From Bdellovibrionota bacterium (GTDB lineage: Bacteria > Bdellovibrionota > Bacteriovoracia > Bacteriovoracales > Bacteriovoracaceae): a stretch of DNA of 39,013 bases. Location: the NCBI GenBank assembly GCA_030828105.1, contig JAURDE010000005.1:1-39013 (forward strand). Direction: 5' to 3'. Below the pieces are notes generated by a model. That model worked only from the letters and a program-made list of their open reading frames with translations, had not been told where the DNA came from and ran no database searches. The position numbers and the translations under genes were made by a program. This document shows positions 8,065-16,219 of this stretch, piece after piece (positions within the stretch are counted from its first letter, which is position 1; the number at the start of each line of letters is the position of its first letter).

Positions 8065-8781
8065 ATGTCCAATTTTGAAATAATAACAACTGATGATGGA
8101 TCACCTTCGGTGTACTCAAAAATATACTCAGAGGCCTGTCATAACCTCTCTGGTGCCTATCAAGAAACCCTCTATAACTTTGTACAAGGCTGTGAAATTA
8201 ATAAACTTGATCATAGGCCAATTAAAATCCTTGAAGTTGGTTTCGGTACCGGTATGGGTTTTATTTGTACTATCGAAAATTGTCCTAAACCCATACGCTT
8301 TGTCTCATTTGAAAAACACGAAGAAATGGTCGAATTAGCAAAAGAAATTCATCCCCTCTACAAAGATCTGCGTAAGGTACCGGGAGGATATGGACTACAG
8401 GCTGGTGAAAGTGAAATCCTTATTCTCATTGGCGATGCTCGAGATAGAATAAAAGAAATTAAAGAGCAATTCGATGCCATTTACCAGGATGCTTTTTCAC
8501 CCCGTAAAAATAAAGAATTATGGACAAAGCAGTGGTTTAAAGACCTTTATAAACTCTCCCACGACAAAACTATACTCTCTACCTACAGCTCATCAGTCTC
8601 CATCAGAAAGGCCCTTATTGAATCAGGCTGGTTACTTTCTAACCGAAAAGGTCATGGAAATAAAAAACTGGCCACTATTGCAAAAAGGACAGGAGAAACT
8701 GATAAGGAAATCATAGAAAAACTCAAGCGCTCAAGTGTAGAAGCTCTCTCTGATGAGATTATCTCCTTCCCTCCAAATTAA
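8065..8781 (+). CDS. mnmD: tRNA 5-(aminomethyl)-2-thiouridine methyltransferase-like protein (MnmD/MnmC N-domain)
   Basis: This matches the SAM-dependent methyltransferase domain found as the N-terminal half of MnmC and as stand-alone MnmD. That enzyme completes the 5-methylaminomethyl modification of wobble uridine 34 in tRNA. Seen: SAM-binding EVGFGTG (57-63), the family signature QDAFSPRKNKELW (141-153), and TYSSSVSIRKALIESGW followed by GHGNKKLATIAKR. At 238 residues it lacks the FAD oxidoreductase half of MnmC, so the aminomethyl substrate must be made by MnmEG directly. No strong ribosome site precedes the ATG. It overlaps the end of the convergent gene by 23 bases. Confidence 0.85.
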   Translation: MSNFEIITTDDGSPSVYSKIYSEACHNLSGAYQETLYNFVQGCEINKLDHRPIKILEVGFGTGMGFICTIENCPKPIRFVSFEKHEEMVELAKEIHPLYKDLRKVPGGYGLQAGESEILILIGDARDRIKEIKEQFDAIYQDAFSPRKNKELWTKQWFKDLYKLSHDKTILSTYSSSVSIRKALIESGWLLSNRKGHGNKKLATIAKRTGETDKEIIEKLKRSSVEALSDEIISFPPN

Positions 8782-9742
8782 TAGGAAAGTGAGCAAATTG
8801 GATGGGCACTCCTTTAGATGAAGAGTAATCAATTATTTTTTCTAAGGCTTTTTCTACTCTTGGGAGATATCTTTTGGCCGTTTCTAAATGAAACCCCGTA
8901 ACAACATAATGAACAGGTTTAGGGTTTCTCAAAAACTCATCAACATTATCCTTAAGAGTTCGAAAAATAGTATTAGGTTTTGTATAATCTGCAAGGCTGG
9001 CATTATTTGGTAGCTGCCAAATTGGTTTATGTTCCGTTTTCATTAAGTAGGGTTGCTTGACAGTACTCATTCCAGGCCAAAGCCTATTGATAGACTGTAC
9101 CAATAAGGAAGACTTACCCCAAGAGCGTGATACAAAATAATCAACTGTAGCGGAGCTATCTAAATAAAAACCTTCTCTTGATAAGGCCGTGGCCACTGTA
9201 GGACCTGTTTGCCAGGCCCCCGAACGAAAACTTTTTGGCCTACTAAATCCATTTTTCACTAAAATCTCATTGCTTTTACGAATGATTTTTTGCATCTCTT
9301 CAGCACTATAGGCCGTCAAAGAAACCACGTGGCCACAATCAAACTGACAATTTCTTAAACTCCAACCACCCAAGTCAGGCTTGGTCTTAAACTTTACTCC
9401 AGAGGCCTCTACTAAAGACTTCCAAGCGTGAATATGAAGGCCGTGCTCATCATGTTTTCTCATAACTGATTTTATTTTTTTCGTAATCTCAGCAGCGTTA
9501 GCATCAGGCTTAGTATAGTAGGCCGCATTTAAAAAGTGCAAAATAGGTATACCTGGATACTTATTTCTAAATGCTTTAAGCGCCTCTAGGTTCTCTTTAC
9601 TAAGTTCCCTTCCTTCCCAGTCTATAGTCATAACAATAACGACATTGCCTTTTTTAAACTTGGACTCATTAGTAAATCTAGAACCAGCACCAAAAAGAGT
9701 AGAGGAAGCAAAAAATAGTATAAGTATTAAGTTAATTTTCAT
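8759..9742 (-). CDS. Exported polysaccharide deacetylase-like (NodB/CE4-like) protein
   Basis: A signal peptide (MKINLILILFFASSTLFGA) is followed by a domain with motifs in the order of NodB-type deacetylases: TIDWEGR (39-45; compare T-(V/F)-D-x-E), GLHIHAWKSL (101-110; the H-x-H metal region), a SFRSGAW segment corresponding to FRAPG, and a late GFHLETAKR. Such enzymes remove N-acetyl groups from amino sugars. The 30399 gene is a paralogue without a signal peptide. The gene starts three bases after the stop of the papain-like protease gene, and its AAAGGT ribosome site lies inside that gene's end, so translation is coupled. The substrate is unknown; peptidoglycan or surface polysaccharide are possibilities. 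The relation to CE4 is inferred from motif order and is remote. Confidence 0.65.
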   Translation of the reverse strand: MKINLILILFFASSTLFGAGSRFTNESKFKKGNVVIVMTIDWEGRELSKENLEALKAFRNKYPGIPILHFLNAAYYTKPDANAAEITKKIKSVMRKHDEHGLHIHAWKSLVEASGVKFKTKPDLGGWSLRNCQFDCGHVVSLTAYSAEEMQKIIRKSNEILVKNGFSRPKSFRSGAWQTGPTVATALSREGFYLDSSATVDYFVSRSWGKSSLLVQSINRLWPGMSTVKQPYLMKTEHKPIWQLPNNASLADYTKPNTIFRTLKDNVDEFLRNPKPVHYVVTGFHLETAKRYLPRVEKALEKIIDYSSSKGVPIQFAHFPINLEGRR

Positions 9743-9745
9743 TTT

Positions 9746-11068
9746 TTACCTTTTTGTAAATCGGGGGCAAGAGACACCTTTTTTCTCAATATAATACATA
9801 GATTTCATTACATTTTGTAATTCATACCCATCTACCCAAATACCAATCTCCTTGCCATATTTATCTTTTTGGCACTCCCAACTGTATTTACAGTAATTAC
9901 CCCAGCTATTTTGAATTAAGAATTGACACCTATTTTTACGTACACGATTCCCTATCAAAACCGATTGATGTAATAGACTTGAAAGTCTACTCACGTCCTG
10001 GTGCTTTTTGGCATTAAGTATTCCTGCATAATAATTAAAGGCGACTGGTTCGTTGCTTTGAAGTTTTCCCAAGATCGTCCTAATAAAATCAGCACTGTTA
10101 TCGTTTTCAACGCTACATACATGGTAGTTCTTCATGAGTTCAGGGCCGGTTTCCTCATATTTGTTTCCTCTAATTTGACATTTGTAAAATACGCTTCTGA
10201 AAAAAGGAAGATAACTCTTTTTATTATTTTTTAAGTTTGCCTTCATGGCCGGCCATATTTTATATATCTTTGCTTTATTTAGAAAACTCGCAATATATTT
10301 TATTTTCCTTGCCTTTAGACCCTCAAGATTCTTCTTATCTTTGAAAAAATCTAACATTACAAGATCAAGCTCTTTCCTGGCCTGATTACATTTCTCTTTA
10401 TTTGATTGGTCACGACATAGCCTTTTTTCACTTAGTCCCGTACGAGTAAGTTTAGCCTGTATGCTTTTGTTATATTTTTCAAAAAACCAAGAAGTAAAAG
10501 AGTAGAATTCGGCTAGAGATATAAGCTGCCCATCTTTACTATAAGGTATTAATGACGATTTCATAATGTCTTCCCGACATATGCTGTCTAACCCCCTCAC
10601 CATAACATCTAAACCCAACTCTCCTGAAGCATCATCTAGACTTGTTGATACTTTCCCAGTTTGCGCTTGCTCGCTTATTTTACCTAAAAATCCCATCCAG
10701 TATGGACTCGTTAACCCAATTCTTTTTTTTATTTTTAGGCCGCCGAAAACAGAAATACCACCATGAGTTTTAGGTGGTCTTACATCAATAACTTCAGTTA
10801 CTTTAGGTAACTGCCAGGCCCTCCAGACATCTAGATAAGCTGCAGCAGCAAAAGGGCCACACATTCTAACAGGTCCCTGGTCGAGAACAGGGACATCAGT
10901 TCTAAGTGTCCATTTTTTTCTCGCTAAATTCACTCGCTTCACACATAAACTATTAACTTCTTCTCCCAATGCCTTTTTGATTTTAGAGCCTTTAGCAAAG
11001 AGAGGATTAAAAGAGAAAAAATAAACAAAAAGAGAAAAAACCAAAAAATGTTTCATAAAATTAACCAC
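9746..11068 (-). CDS. Exported papain-like (C1-type) cysteine protease
   Basis: A signal peptide at the N-terminus (the ATG at codon 5, position 11056, is an equally good start) precedes DQGPVRMCGPFAAAAYLDVW, which aligns with the papain DQG-x-CGSCWAF active-site segment: oxyanion Gln64 and nucleophile Cys70. LLHQSVLIG supplies His367 and IQNSWGNYC supplies Asn387 in the classic NSWG motif, so the full Q-C-H-N set is present. Cys and His are about 297 residues apart, against roughly 135 in papain, meaning a large lysine-rich insert. Many other cysteines fit disulfides. It is coupled to the deacetylase-like gene three bases downstream, suggesting joint action on the same extracellular target. 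Confidence 0.8.
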   Translation of the reverse strand: MVNFMKHFLVFSLFVYFFSFNPLFAKGSKIKKALGEEVNSLCVKRVNLARKKWTLRTDVPVLDQGPVRMCGPFAAAAYLDVWRAWQLPKVTEVIDVRPPKTHGGISVFGGLKIKKRIGLTSPYWMGFLGKISEQAQTGKVSTSLDDASGELGLDVMVRGLDSICREDIMKSSLIPYSKDGQLISLAEFYSFTSWFFEKYNKSIQAKLTRTGLSEKRLCRDQSNKEKCNQARKELDLVMLDFFKDKKNLEGLKARKIKYIASFLNKAKIYKIWPAMKANLKNNKKSYLPFFRSVFYKCQIRGNKYEETGPELMKNYHVCSVENDNSADFIRTILGKLQSNEPVAFNYYAGILNAKKHQDVSRLSSLLHQSVLIGNRVRKNRCQFLIQNSWGNYCKYSWECQKDKYGKEIGIWVDGYELQNVMKSMYYIEKKGVSCPRFTKR

Positions 11069-11151
11069 AAAAAAGGATATAAATATTATAAAACAATTTA
11101 GTTTTAAACAGAAATGATCAAGCTTAGCGTACTCGTTGATTTGAAAAGGAG

Positions 11152-12495
11152 TTAAATACCGGCCTTTTCTTTGACCTCATTAATTATTTTTTCCCACTCA
11201 TTTTCGTCGGACCATCTTTTTTGGGCCTTTTCACTCAATTTATGTAAAGGATCACAGTAAAAGAATACATCACCTGGTTTTACATTGGGGGCCTTCCACA
11301 CTGATACACCCATTTCCTCATCATAGTATTCATAAGAAGCAACATGACGTTTTCCCCCGCCTCCTGGAAGATCACAAACAAAGGTAGGAGTATTAAAGCC
11401 CGCTGTCGTTCCTCTTACCGCCTTTTCAAGTTCCTCGGCCTCTTTTAAAGTTGTTCTGAAGTGCTCACAGCCAGGAACCATATCATGTAAATAAACATAG
11501 TAGGGTTGGATATTGATCCACTCAAGCTGCTTTGTTAACTTAACCATAATATTGACATCGTTATTCACACCTTCTTGAAGAACCGCTTGATTTCTCACTA
11601 CGAAGTTTTCCTGAAACAAACGATCCATAGCTCTTTGAGACCATTTCGTAATTTCTTGAGGGCTAGAAAAATGCGTATGTATTACAACTTGCTTTCCAAA
11701 AGATCTTCCTAAGAAGTGAACTTCTTTTAGTGCATTAAACCAAGCATCATCAGTAAGTATTTTTTGAGGAAAAATGGCAATTCCCTTCGTTGCGTACCGT
11801 ATCCTTCTAATATGAGGAATTTCTAAAAGGTTTTTACCTATATAGCGTATTTGATCTGGAGTAAGCATATAGGCATCACCACCAGAAATAACAACATCTT
11901 CTACCTCAGGTCTTCCCATTAAATATTCAAATACATCATCCCATTTTTTTTGGTTTGCTCCATAAGTAGATTTTTGAATTGTTTCTGTAGACCCACCAAT
12001 AATCCGACTTCTCGTACAGTAATTGCAATAAACCGGGCAAATTGTAGTTGGTAAAAAGAGAACTTTATCACGATACCTATGAGTGAGAAGGGGAACCGGA
12101 GAGTCTTCATCTTCGGCCAAAGAGTCTGATTTATAGTATGGGTGGTCATGAAGGTACTGACTACCTATTGGTAGGAATTGCTTCCTAAGCGGATCATTTG
12201 CTGGGTCATCCCAGTTAATGAGAGAAAACACATAAGGAGTAATCCTAATATTCATAGGAGTGTAGTGTTGGCCTTGAACGATATCGGCCATAAAGTCTTT
12301 TGAAACCCTTTTCCCAAGGATTTTCTCGACTTGCTCAACCTTCGTAATTGAGTTTTTAAGCTGCCATTTGTGGTCTGCAAATTCATCTCTAGAAACGGAT
12401 GCCCAGCCAGGAATTTGCTTCCAGAACTCATCATCCCTAAAGTTTCTATGCTCTAGTCCAAACTTGGTTGGGGATGTTGCTTTTTTATTGGCCAT
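11152..12495 (-). CDS. kamA: KamA-family radical SAM aminomutase (lysine 2,3-aminomutase-like)
   Basis: A 447-residue radical SAM/PLP enzyme. The [4Fe-4S] motif CPVYCNYC (Cys153, 157, 160) binds the cluster that cleaves SAM; CDLPGGGGK carries the PLP-binding Lys382. Asp338 (HDMVPG) and Asp375 (CDLPG) correspond to the two aspartates that hold the substrate side-chain amine in lysine 2,3-aminomutase; glutamate aminomutases replace these. So L-lysine to L-beta-lysine is the best guess, possibly for an osmolyte or for lysine catabolism. It is longer than EpmB (about 340 residues). A strong GGAGGAAGC precedes the ATG. No acetyltransferase (ablB) or kamDE genes are adjacent, and the gene stands alone. 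Confidence 0.85.
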   Translation of the reverse strand: MANKKATSPTKFGLEHRNFRDDEFWKQIPGWASVSRDEFADHKWQLKNSITKVEQVEKILGKRVSKDFMADIVQGQHYTPMNIRITPYVFSLINWDDPANDPLRKQFLPIGSQYLHDHPYYKSDSLAEDEDSPVPLLTHRYRDKVLFLPTTICPVYCNYCTRSRIIGGSTETIQKSTYGANQKKWDDVFEYLMGRPEVEDVVISGGDAYMLTPDQIRYIGKNLLEIPHIRRIRYATKGIAIFPQKILTDDAWFNALKEVHFLGRSFGKQVVIHTHFSSPQEITKWSQRAMDRLFQENFVVRNQAVLQEGVNNDVNIMVKLTKQLEWINIQPYYVYLHDMVPGCEHFRTTLKEAEELEKAVRGTTAGFNTPTFVCDLPGGGGKRHVASYEYYDEEMGVSVWKAPNVKPGDVFFYCDPLHKLSEKAQKRWSDENEWEKIINEVKEKAGI

Positions 12496-12612
12496 GCTTC
12501 CTCCAGCTCTTTATTGCTCACATTGTCAGTTTATGAGCACTCGTATCACAATTCGTATTTATTTGCACCCTATACTAGTCACCAGCTGCTTTAAATGCTT
12601 TAATTCACGGCC

Positions 12613-13791
12613 ATGAGTTATCTACCACGAATCTTTCTATATCTCTGCTTAGGGACTTCTTTTATTGGTATCGCCACTTTTTCCCTCATTTATTACGCAA
12701 AGAGTAATTTTTTGACAGGCTTTTTCAATATTTTGATACCCCTAAATATTTTTATAGGACTTTTGAGCTATGTTTGTTCATTTTTTTCGAACACCCCCCT
12801 CAAAAGGGCCGTGAAAATAAACTTTCTTTATTTAATCCTCTCACAAATGATGCTCTCTATAATTTCACATGGACATTTGAAAAAAGTCCCATTTGCAGAA
12901 TATATCCTTCATCAGGGAAGTCTATCTTATACCATTGAAAATAATGAGCTCTACACATACCTCGCTATCCTCCTATTTGTAGGACAGATAATTCTAATAT
13001 TATTATCTCTAAAGCTTGCTCACCAAAAGTTAGAAAAAGTTAAACTAGGACGTTCCATCCTGAATCTTAGCGCCCAAGTATTCATATTTATTTTGGCCAT
13101 TTATCCTTTATACCTCTACCTAAATTTGGCCAATATGCTCGAGAACCTAACCCATGAGCTTATAACTTTTGAGAATTTTAAAGTTATGAGCAATAAGAAA
13201 GTTTATCAAAAAGAAAAACAAAGAATTGTTCTGATCCCGATGGTTCACATCGCTGATAAAGAGTTCTACGAGGATGTTTTAAAGGATTATAATAGTCAAG
13301 CGGGAGTCGTCCTTCAAGAAGGTGTTAAAGATTCAAAGGGATTAATCAAATATAATGCTGATTATAAGGCCATGGCCAAAGCAATAGGACTAACAAGCCA
13401 AAAAGATCATTTTAAACTACCCCCAGACTCTAAGCTTAAGATGGTCTTTTCTGATATGGACACTTCCGAATTTTCAAAAAACACGATTGAAAGACTAAAT
13501 CTCATTTTTAAATTAACTCAAGAGTTCAGGGAAAATGAAACTGAAGCGATTAATGACTTTTTAAAACTCCAACTGATGCTGGCAAACCGGATTGAAACCG
13601 CAAGGTTTTTTCATGAGATATTGCACGAAAGAAACATATTCTTGACTAAGAAGCTTGAGCTTATGAATGAAGAAAACCTTATTATTATTCCATGGGGTGC
13701 CCTTCACCTACCCGACATGGAAAACTATTTGGTGGACAAAGGCTATCAACTAAAAGAGATCAAAACATCTCTCATAACAGAAATTTTATAA
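12613..13791 (+). CDS. Membrane protein with C-terminal TraB/TIKI-like domain
   Basis: The first 175 residues contain about five hydrophobic helices (near 7-29, 35-58, 68-88, 115-136, 148-172). The rest is a soluble domain starting IVLIPMVHIADKEFYEDV (His212), then VVLQEGV (Glu236), and ending IIIPWGALHLPDMENYL (His365). That order, an early hydrophobic-strand His, a Glu and a late GALH, is the pattern of the TraB/PrgY/TIKI superfamily, whose members include pheromone-inhibiting and Wnt-cleaving proteins proposed to be metallopeptidases. Similarity is seen at motif level only. It is divergent from kamA across a 117-bp gap; no strong ribosome site. Confidence 0.6.
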   Translation: MSYLPRIFLYLCLGTSFIGIATFSLIYYAKSNFLTGFFNILIPLNIFIGLLSYVCSFFSNTPLKRAVKINFLYLILSQMMLSIISHGHLKKVPFAEYILHQGSLSYTIENNELYTYLAILLFVGQIILILLSLKLAHQKLEKVKLGRSILNLSAQVFIFILAIYPLYLYLNLANMLENLTHELITFENFKVMSNKKVYQKEKQRIVLIPMVHIADKEFYEDVLKDYNSQAGVVLQEGVKDSKGLIKYNADYKAMAKAIGLTSQKDHFKLPPDSKLKMVFSDMDTSEFSKNTIERLNLIFKLTQEFRENETEAINDFLKLQLMLANRIETARFFHEILHERNIFLTKKLELMNEENLIIIPWGALHLPDMENYLVDKGYQLKEIKTSLITEIL

Positions 13792-14173
13792 GCATTTATC
13801 CCCGACTATTTCAATTCGTCTCCTCACACAAGCTTGTCACGTGAAAAGATGAGTTAAAACTTGTTTTACCCCTTATCTTACCCCTACCTTTTGCTTAAAA
13901 ACGATTTTAAGACCATGTCCTGTAATTACAGTTACTTACGCTCACCTTAATTCATATAATATAAATTATACGAAATATTATCTGGATTTTTCTCTATCCC
14001 TGACTACTGCAGACAAGTTTTTGGAATTTGCACACACCTCTCGTCACCACGGCAAAAAAACATAAGCTCACACATACGTAAATTATTCTTTGCTCCACCA
14101 CATTTCATTTCACATAGCGTTTAAAAAAATCAGAAGCTTCACAAGAAGAACAATAGAAATTTATTTTGGTTGG
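13792..14173. other. Intergenic stretch with no gene seen
   Basis: A 382-bp AT-rich region between two convergent genes. Short frames of 11-20 codons occur without ribosome sites. There is no strong hairpin, terminator or repeat, and no tRNA-like fold. It is the only sizeable empty stretch in the window and could host a small RNA, but nothing in the sequence demonstrates one. Confidence 0.5.
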
Positions 14174-15073
14174 TTAATACAGTAGGGTGATTCGAGTGAT
14201 ATCTTCAAGGCGACAGTGCATTGTTTTACAGTCTTTTTTTATAGTATTAACCCTTTGGCATTTGCTCTTATAGTCAAACTTATAATCAGTATCACCTCTA
14301 ACTAGAATTCCTTCGACAAGACCAGTTTCCTCATTAAAAACTGGAGAACCTGAGTTTCTTTGAAAAGTATCAAGATTTGCTGAAAAGAAGTTTTGATGAT
14401 CGTTTCTAAGAACTTGTCCTCCATTAGCAAACTTTTGTGCTAGGCCACTTGGGTGGCCAATAACGGCAAGCTTCGTTCCTTCTTTTATTTTACCGGAACT
14501 CCTCATTTCTAAAGGTTGTCTGTCTTGAACCTTTCTATCAAGTTGAACAAGAGCATAATCAATTTGGGATTTAGTGTTATATACAGATTTAATGATCTTA
14601 CTGCACTTATAAATATTTTTAGATTTAATCGAGTTGTATTCTACATCAAATGGCCCTTCTAATTTATAATCAAAAACCCAAACAAAATTTTCGCAGTAAA
14701 ACTCATCCTTTACACAATGACCGGCCGTTGCAAGGATATCTGGTGAGATTAAAAAGCCCGTACAATCTCCAACTATTTTTTGGTCAAAAAACCTTTCATC
14801 TTCACAAAGGTTTTTTTGTTTTCCTAATGTTCTTCCAACGACAATACGCTCACCATATGAGTTAGGACGCTTAAACTTATTGCTTTTTATTTGTACAGCC
14901 ACTGCTTTTGCTTTTTGCTCCCAAAAGCCACCATCCAGGACAAAGGCCTCTAATCTATTGTCCTCGTTATAGACAACGTCACTAGCAATTACCTTAGATA
15001 CAACCTGCTCTGAAGGTGATTGGTGACAACCCATTAAGGAAAATAAAACAACTATTAAAGATTTGTATTTCAT
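14174..15073 (-). CDS. Trypsin-like serine protease, lipoprotein
   Basis: The N-terminal lipobox LMGC (Cys16) predicts a membrane-anchored protein. The catalytic triad of chymotrypsin/V8-type proteases is complete: His119 in LATAGHC, Asp172 in IDYALVQLDR, and Ser241 in RNSGSPVF. The NSGSP form (rather than DSGGP) and the VIGHPSG segment favour the glutamyl-endopeptidase/V8-like branch; the Gly two residues before the nucleophile is replaced by Arg239. About ten cysteines suggest disulfides and an extracytoplasmic location. The gene starts one base after the stop of the upstream small membrane protein gene, so the two are coupled. Confidence 0.85.
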   Translation of the reverse strand: MKYKSLIVVLFSLMGCHQSPSEQVVSKVIASDVVYNEDNRLEAFVLDGGFWEQKAKAVAVQIKSNKFKRPNSYGERIVVGRTLGKQKNLCEDERFFDQKIVGDCTGFLISPDILATAGHCVKDEFYCENFVWVFDYKLEGPFDVEYNSIKSKNIYKCSKIIKSVYNTKSQIDYALVQLDRKVQDRQPLEMRSSGKIKEGTKLAVIGHPSGLAQKFANGGQVLRNDHQNFFSANLDTFQRNSGSPVFNEETGLVEGILVRGDTDYKFDYKSKCQRVNTIKKDCKTMHCRLEDITRITLLY

Positions 15074-15074
15074 A

Positions 15075-15443
15075 TTAGGCCATTATTAAGGTGACAATAA
15101 ACAGAATTAAAAGGCTAAGGCCAAGCACCATGTCTCTACCATTAACATAAGTATTTATTCTTTGGACGATTTCATTTTTTGAAGGAGTTCTGTTTAGTTC
15201 TTTTGAAAGAGAGCTACTCACAGTTCTACCAAGTTTTGCTCTATATTCTTTTTCTCTAAAAAAGATGATTTTTAAAAGAAAAATTAATCCAAAAAAAAAG
15301 TACTCTATATCCGGAAAGTCACTTTTGTAATTTAGAAAAATAACGACCAAAGGCAAGGTAGTAAATACCTGTATAAGTAAGAACACATGGTATTGAAGAC
15401 GAATATGAAGAAGTAGATTTCCCATGGGAAACACTCTTAGCAT
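15075..15443 (-). CDS. Small membrane protein of unknown function
   Basis: A 122-residue protein with three hydrophobic helices (about residues 18-38, 46-61 and 103-121) and a charged cytoplasmic-type loop between the second and third (EKEYRAKLGRTVSSSLSKEL). The start is uncertain: the ATG at 15443 has no clear ribosome site, while the ATG at 15425, six codons in, has AAGAG eight bases upstream. The stop is one base before the start of the trypsin-like lipoprotein gene, implying co-translation. No family recognised. Confidence 0.6.
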   Translation of the reverse strand: MLRVFPMGNLLLHIRLQYHVFLLIQVFTTLPLVVIFLNYKSDFPDIEYFFFGLIFLLKIIFFREKEYRAKLGRTVSSSLSKELNRTPSKNEIVQRINTYVNGRDMVLGLSLLILFIVTLIMA

Positions 15444-15533
15444 TCATTAACTGTTATATCCATAATCCTAATAATATTTATATTGACTCATAAATTTAGC
15501 TCCTATTAGACTAGGCGTCAGGAGATAAAAAAT

Positions 15534-16190
15534 ATGGCCAAAGTACTAATTAATGGAACAAATAGAGGTATTGGACTAGAACTTGTTAAGAAGTTTCTTT
15601 CTGAAGGACACGACGTTTACGCTGCATGCAGGACAGCGTCAGAGGAATTAAAGGCAACAAAGGCCAAGATTTTTGAAAAAATTGATGTCACTGATGAATA
15701 TAGGATTGAGACTCTCCTTAGTGAAATCCCTAATATCGATATTCTCATTAATAATGCTGGGATCCTAAAAAGTGAAACCCTCGAAAATTTAAATTTTAAT
15801 AACATTACAGAGCAATTTGAGGTCAACACGCTTGGCCCTTTAAAGTTTATATCGACACTTTTACCTAAACTCACAAATGGCTCAAAAATAGGAATTGTTA
15901 GCTCAAAAATGGGATCTGTATCAGATAATACCTCAGGAGCTTACTACGGTTATAGGATTAGTAAATGTGCTGTCAACATGATGGCCAAATCCTTAAGTGA
16001 AGACCTAAAGTCACAAGGTATAGCTGTTTTAATTCTTCATCCAGGCTTTGTAAGAACAGATATGACAGGTGGACAAGGCTTTATAGATCCACCAGAGTCA
16101 GCTGAAGGCCTCTATAAAATCATGATAGAGAAATCAATAAAAGAAACTGGTACCTTTTGGCATACAAATGGTGAAAATATCGACTGGTAA
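15534..16190 (+). CDS. Short-chain dehydrogenase/reductase
   Basis: A 218-residue SDR with a Rossmann fold. NAD(P)-binding GTNRGIG (8-14), structural NNAG (73-76), Asn98 in VNTLGP, Ser123/124 and the catalytic YRISK (Tyr140, Lys144) are all present. PGFVRTDMTG after strand 6 places it near the SDR group of C-factor/CsgA-like and sniffer-type carbonyl reductases. ATG start with an excellent GGAGATAAAAAAT ribosome site. Substrate unknown. The tyrosine recombinase gene follows after a 29-base gap on the same strand. Confidence 0.9.
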   Translation: MAKVLINGTNRGIGLELVKKFLSEGHDVYAACRTASEELKATKAKIFEKIDVTDEYRIETLLSEIPNIDILINNAGILKSETLENLNFNNITEQFEVNTLGPLKFISTLLPKLTNGSKIGIVSSKMGSVSDNTSGAYYGYRISKCAVNMMAKSLSEDLKSQGIAVLILHPGFVRTDMTGGQGFIDPPESAEGLYKIMIEKSIKETGTFWHTNGENIDW

Positions 16191-16219
16191 ATCAGAAGGC
16201 CGTGACATAAAATTGATTT

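Noticed and set aside
13792-14173. A small RNA or hidden gene in the largest gap
   Set aside because: No ribosome-site-backed frame, strong fold or terminator could be found by eye; conservation data would be needed.
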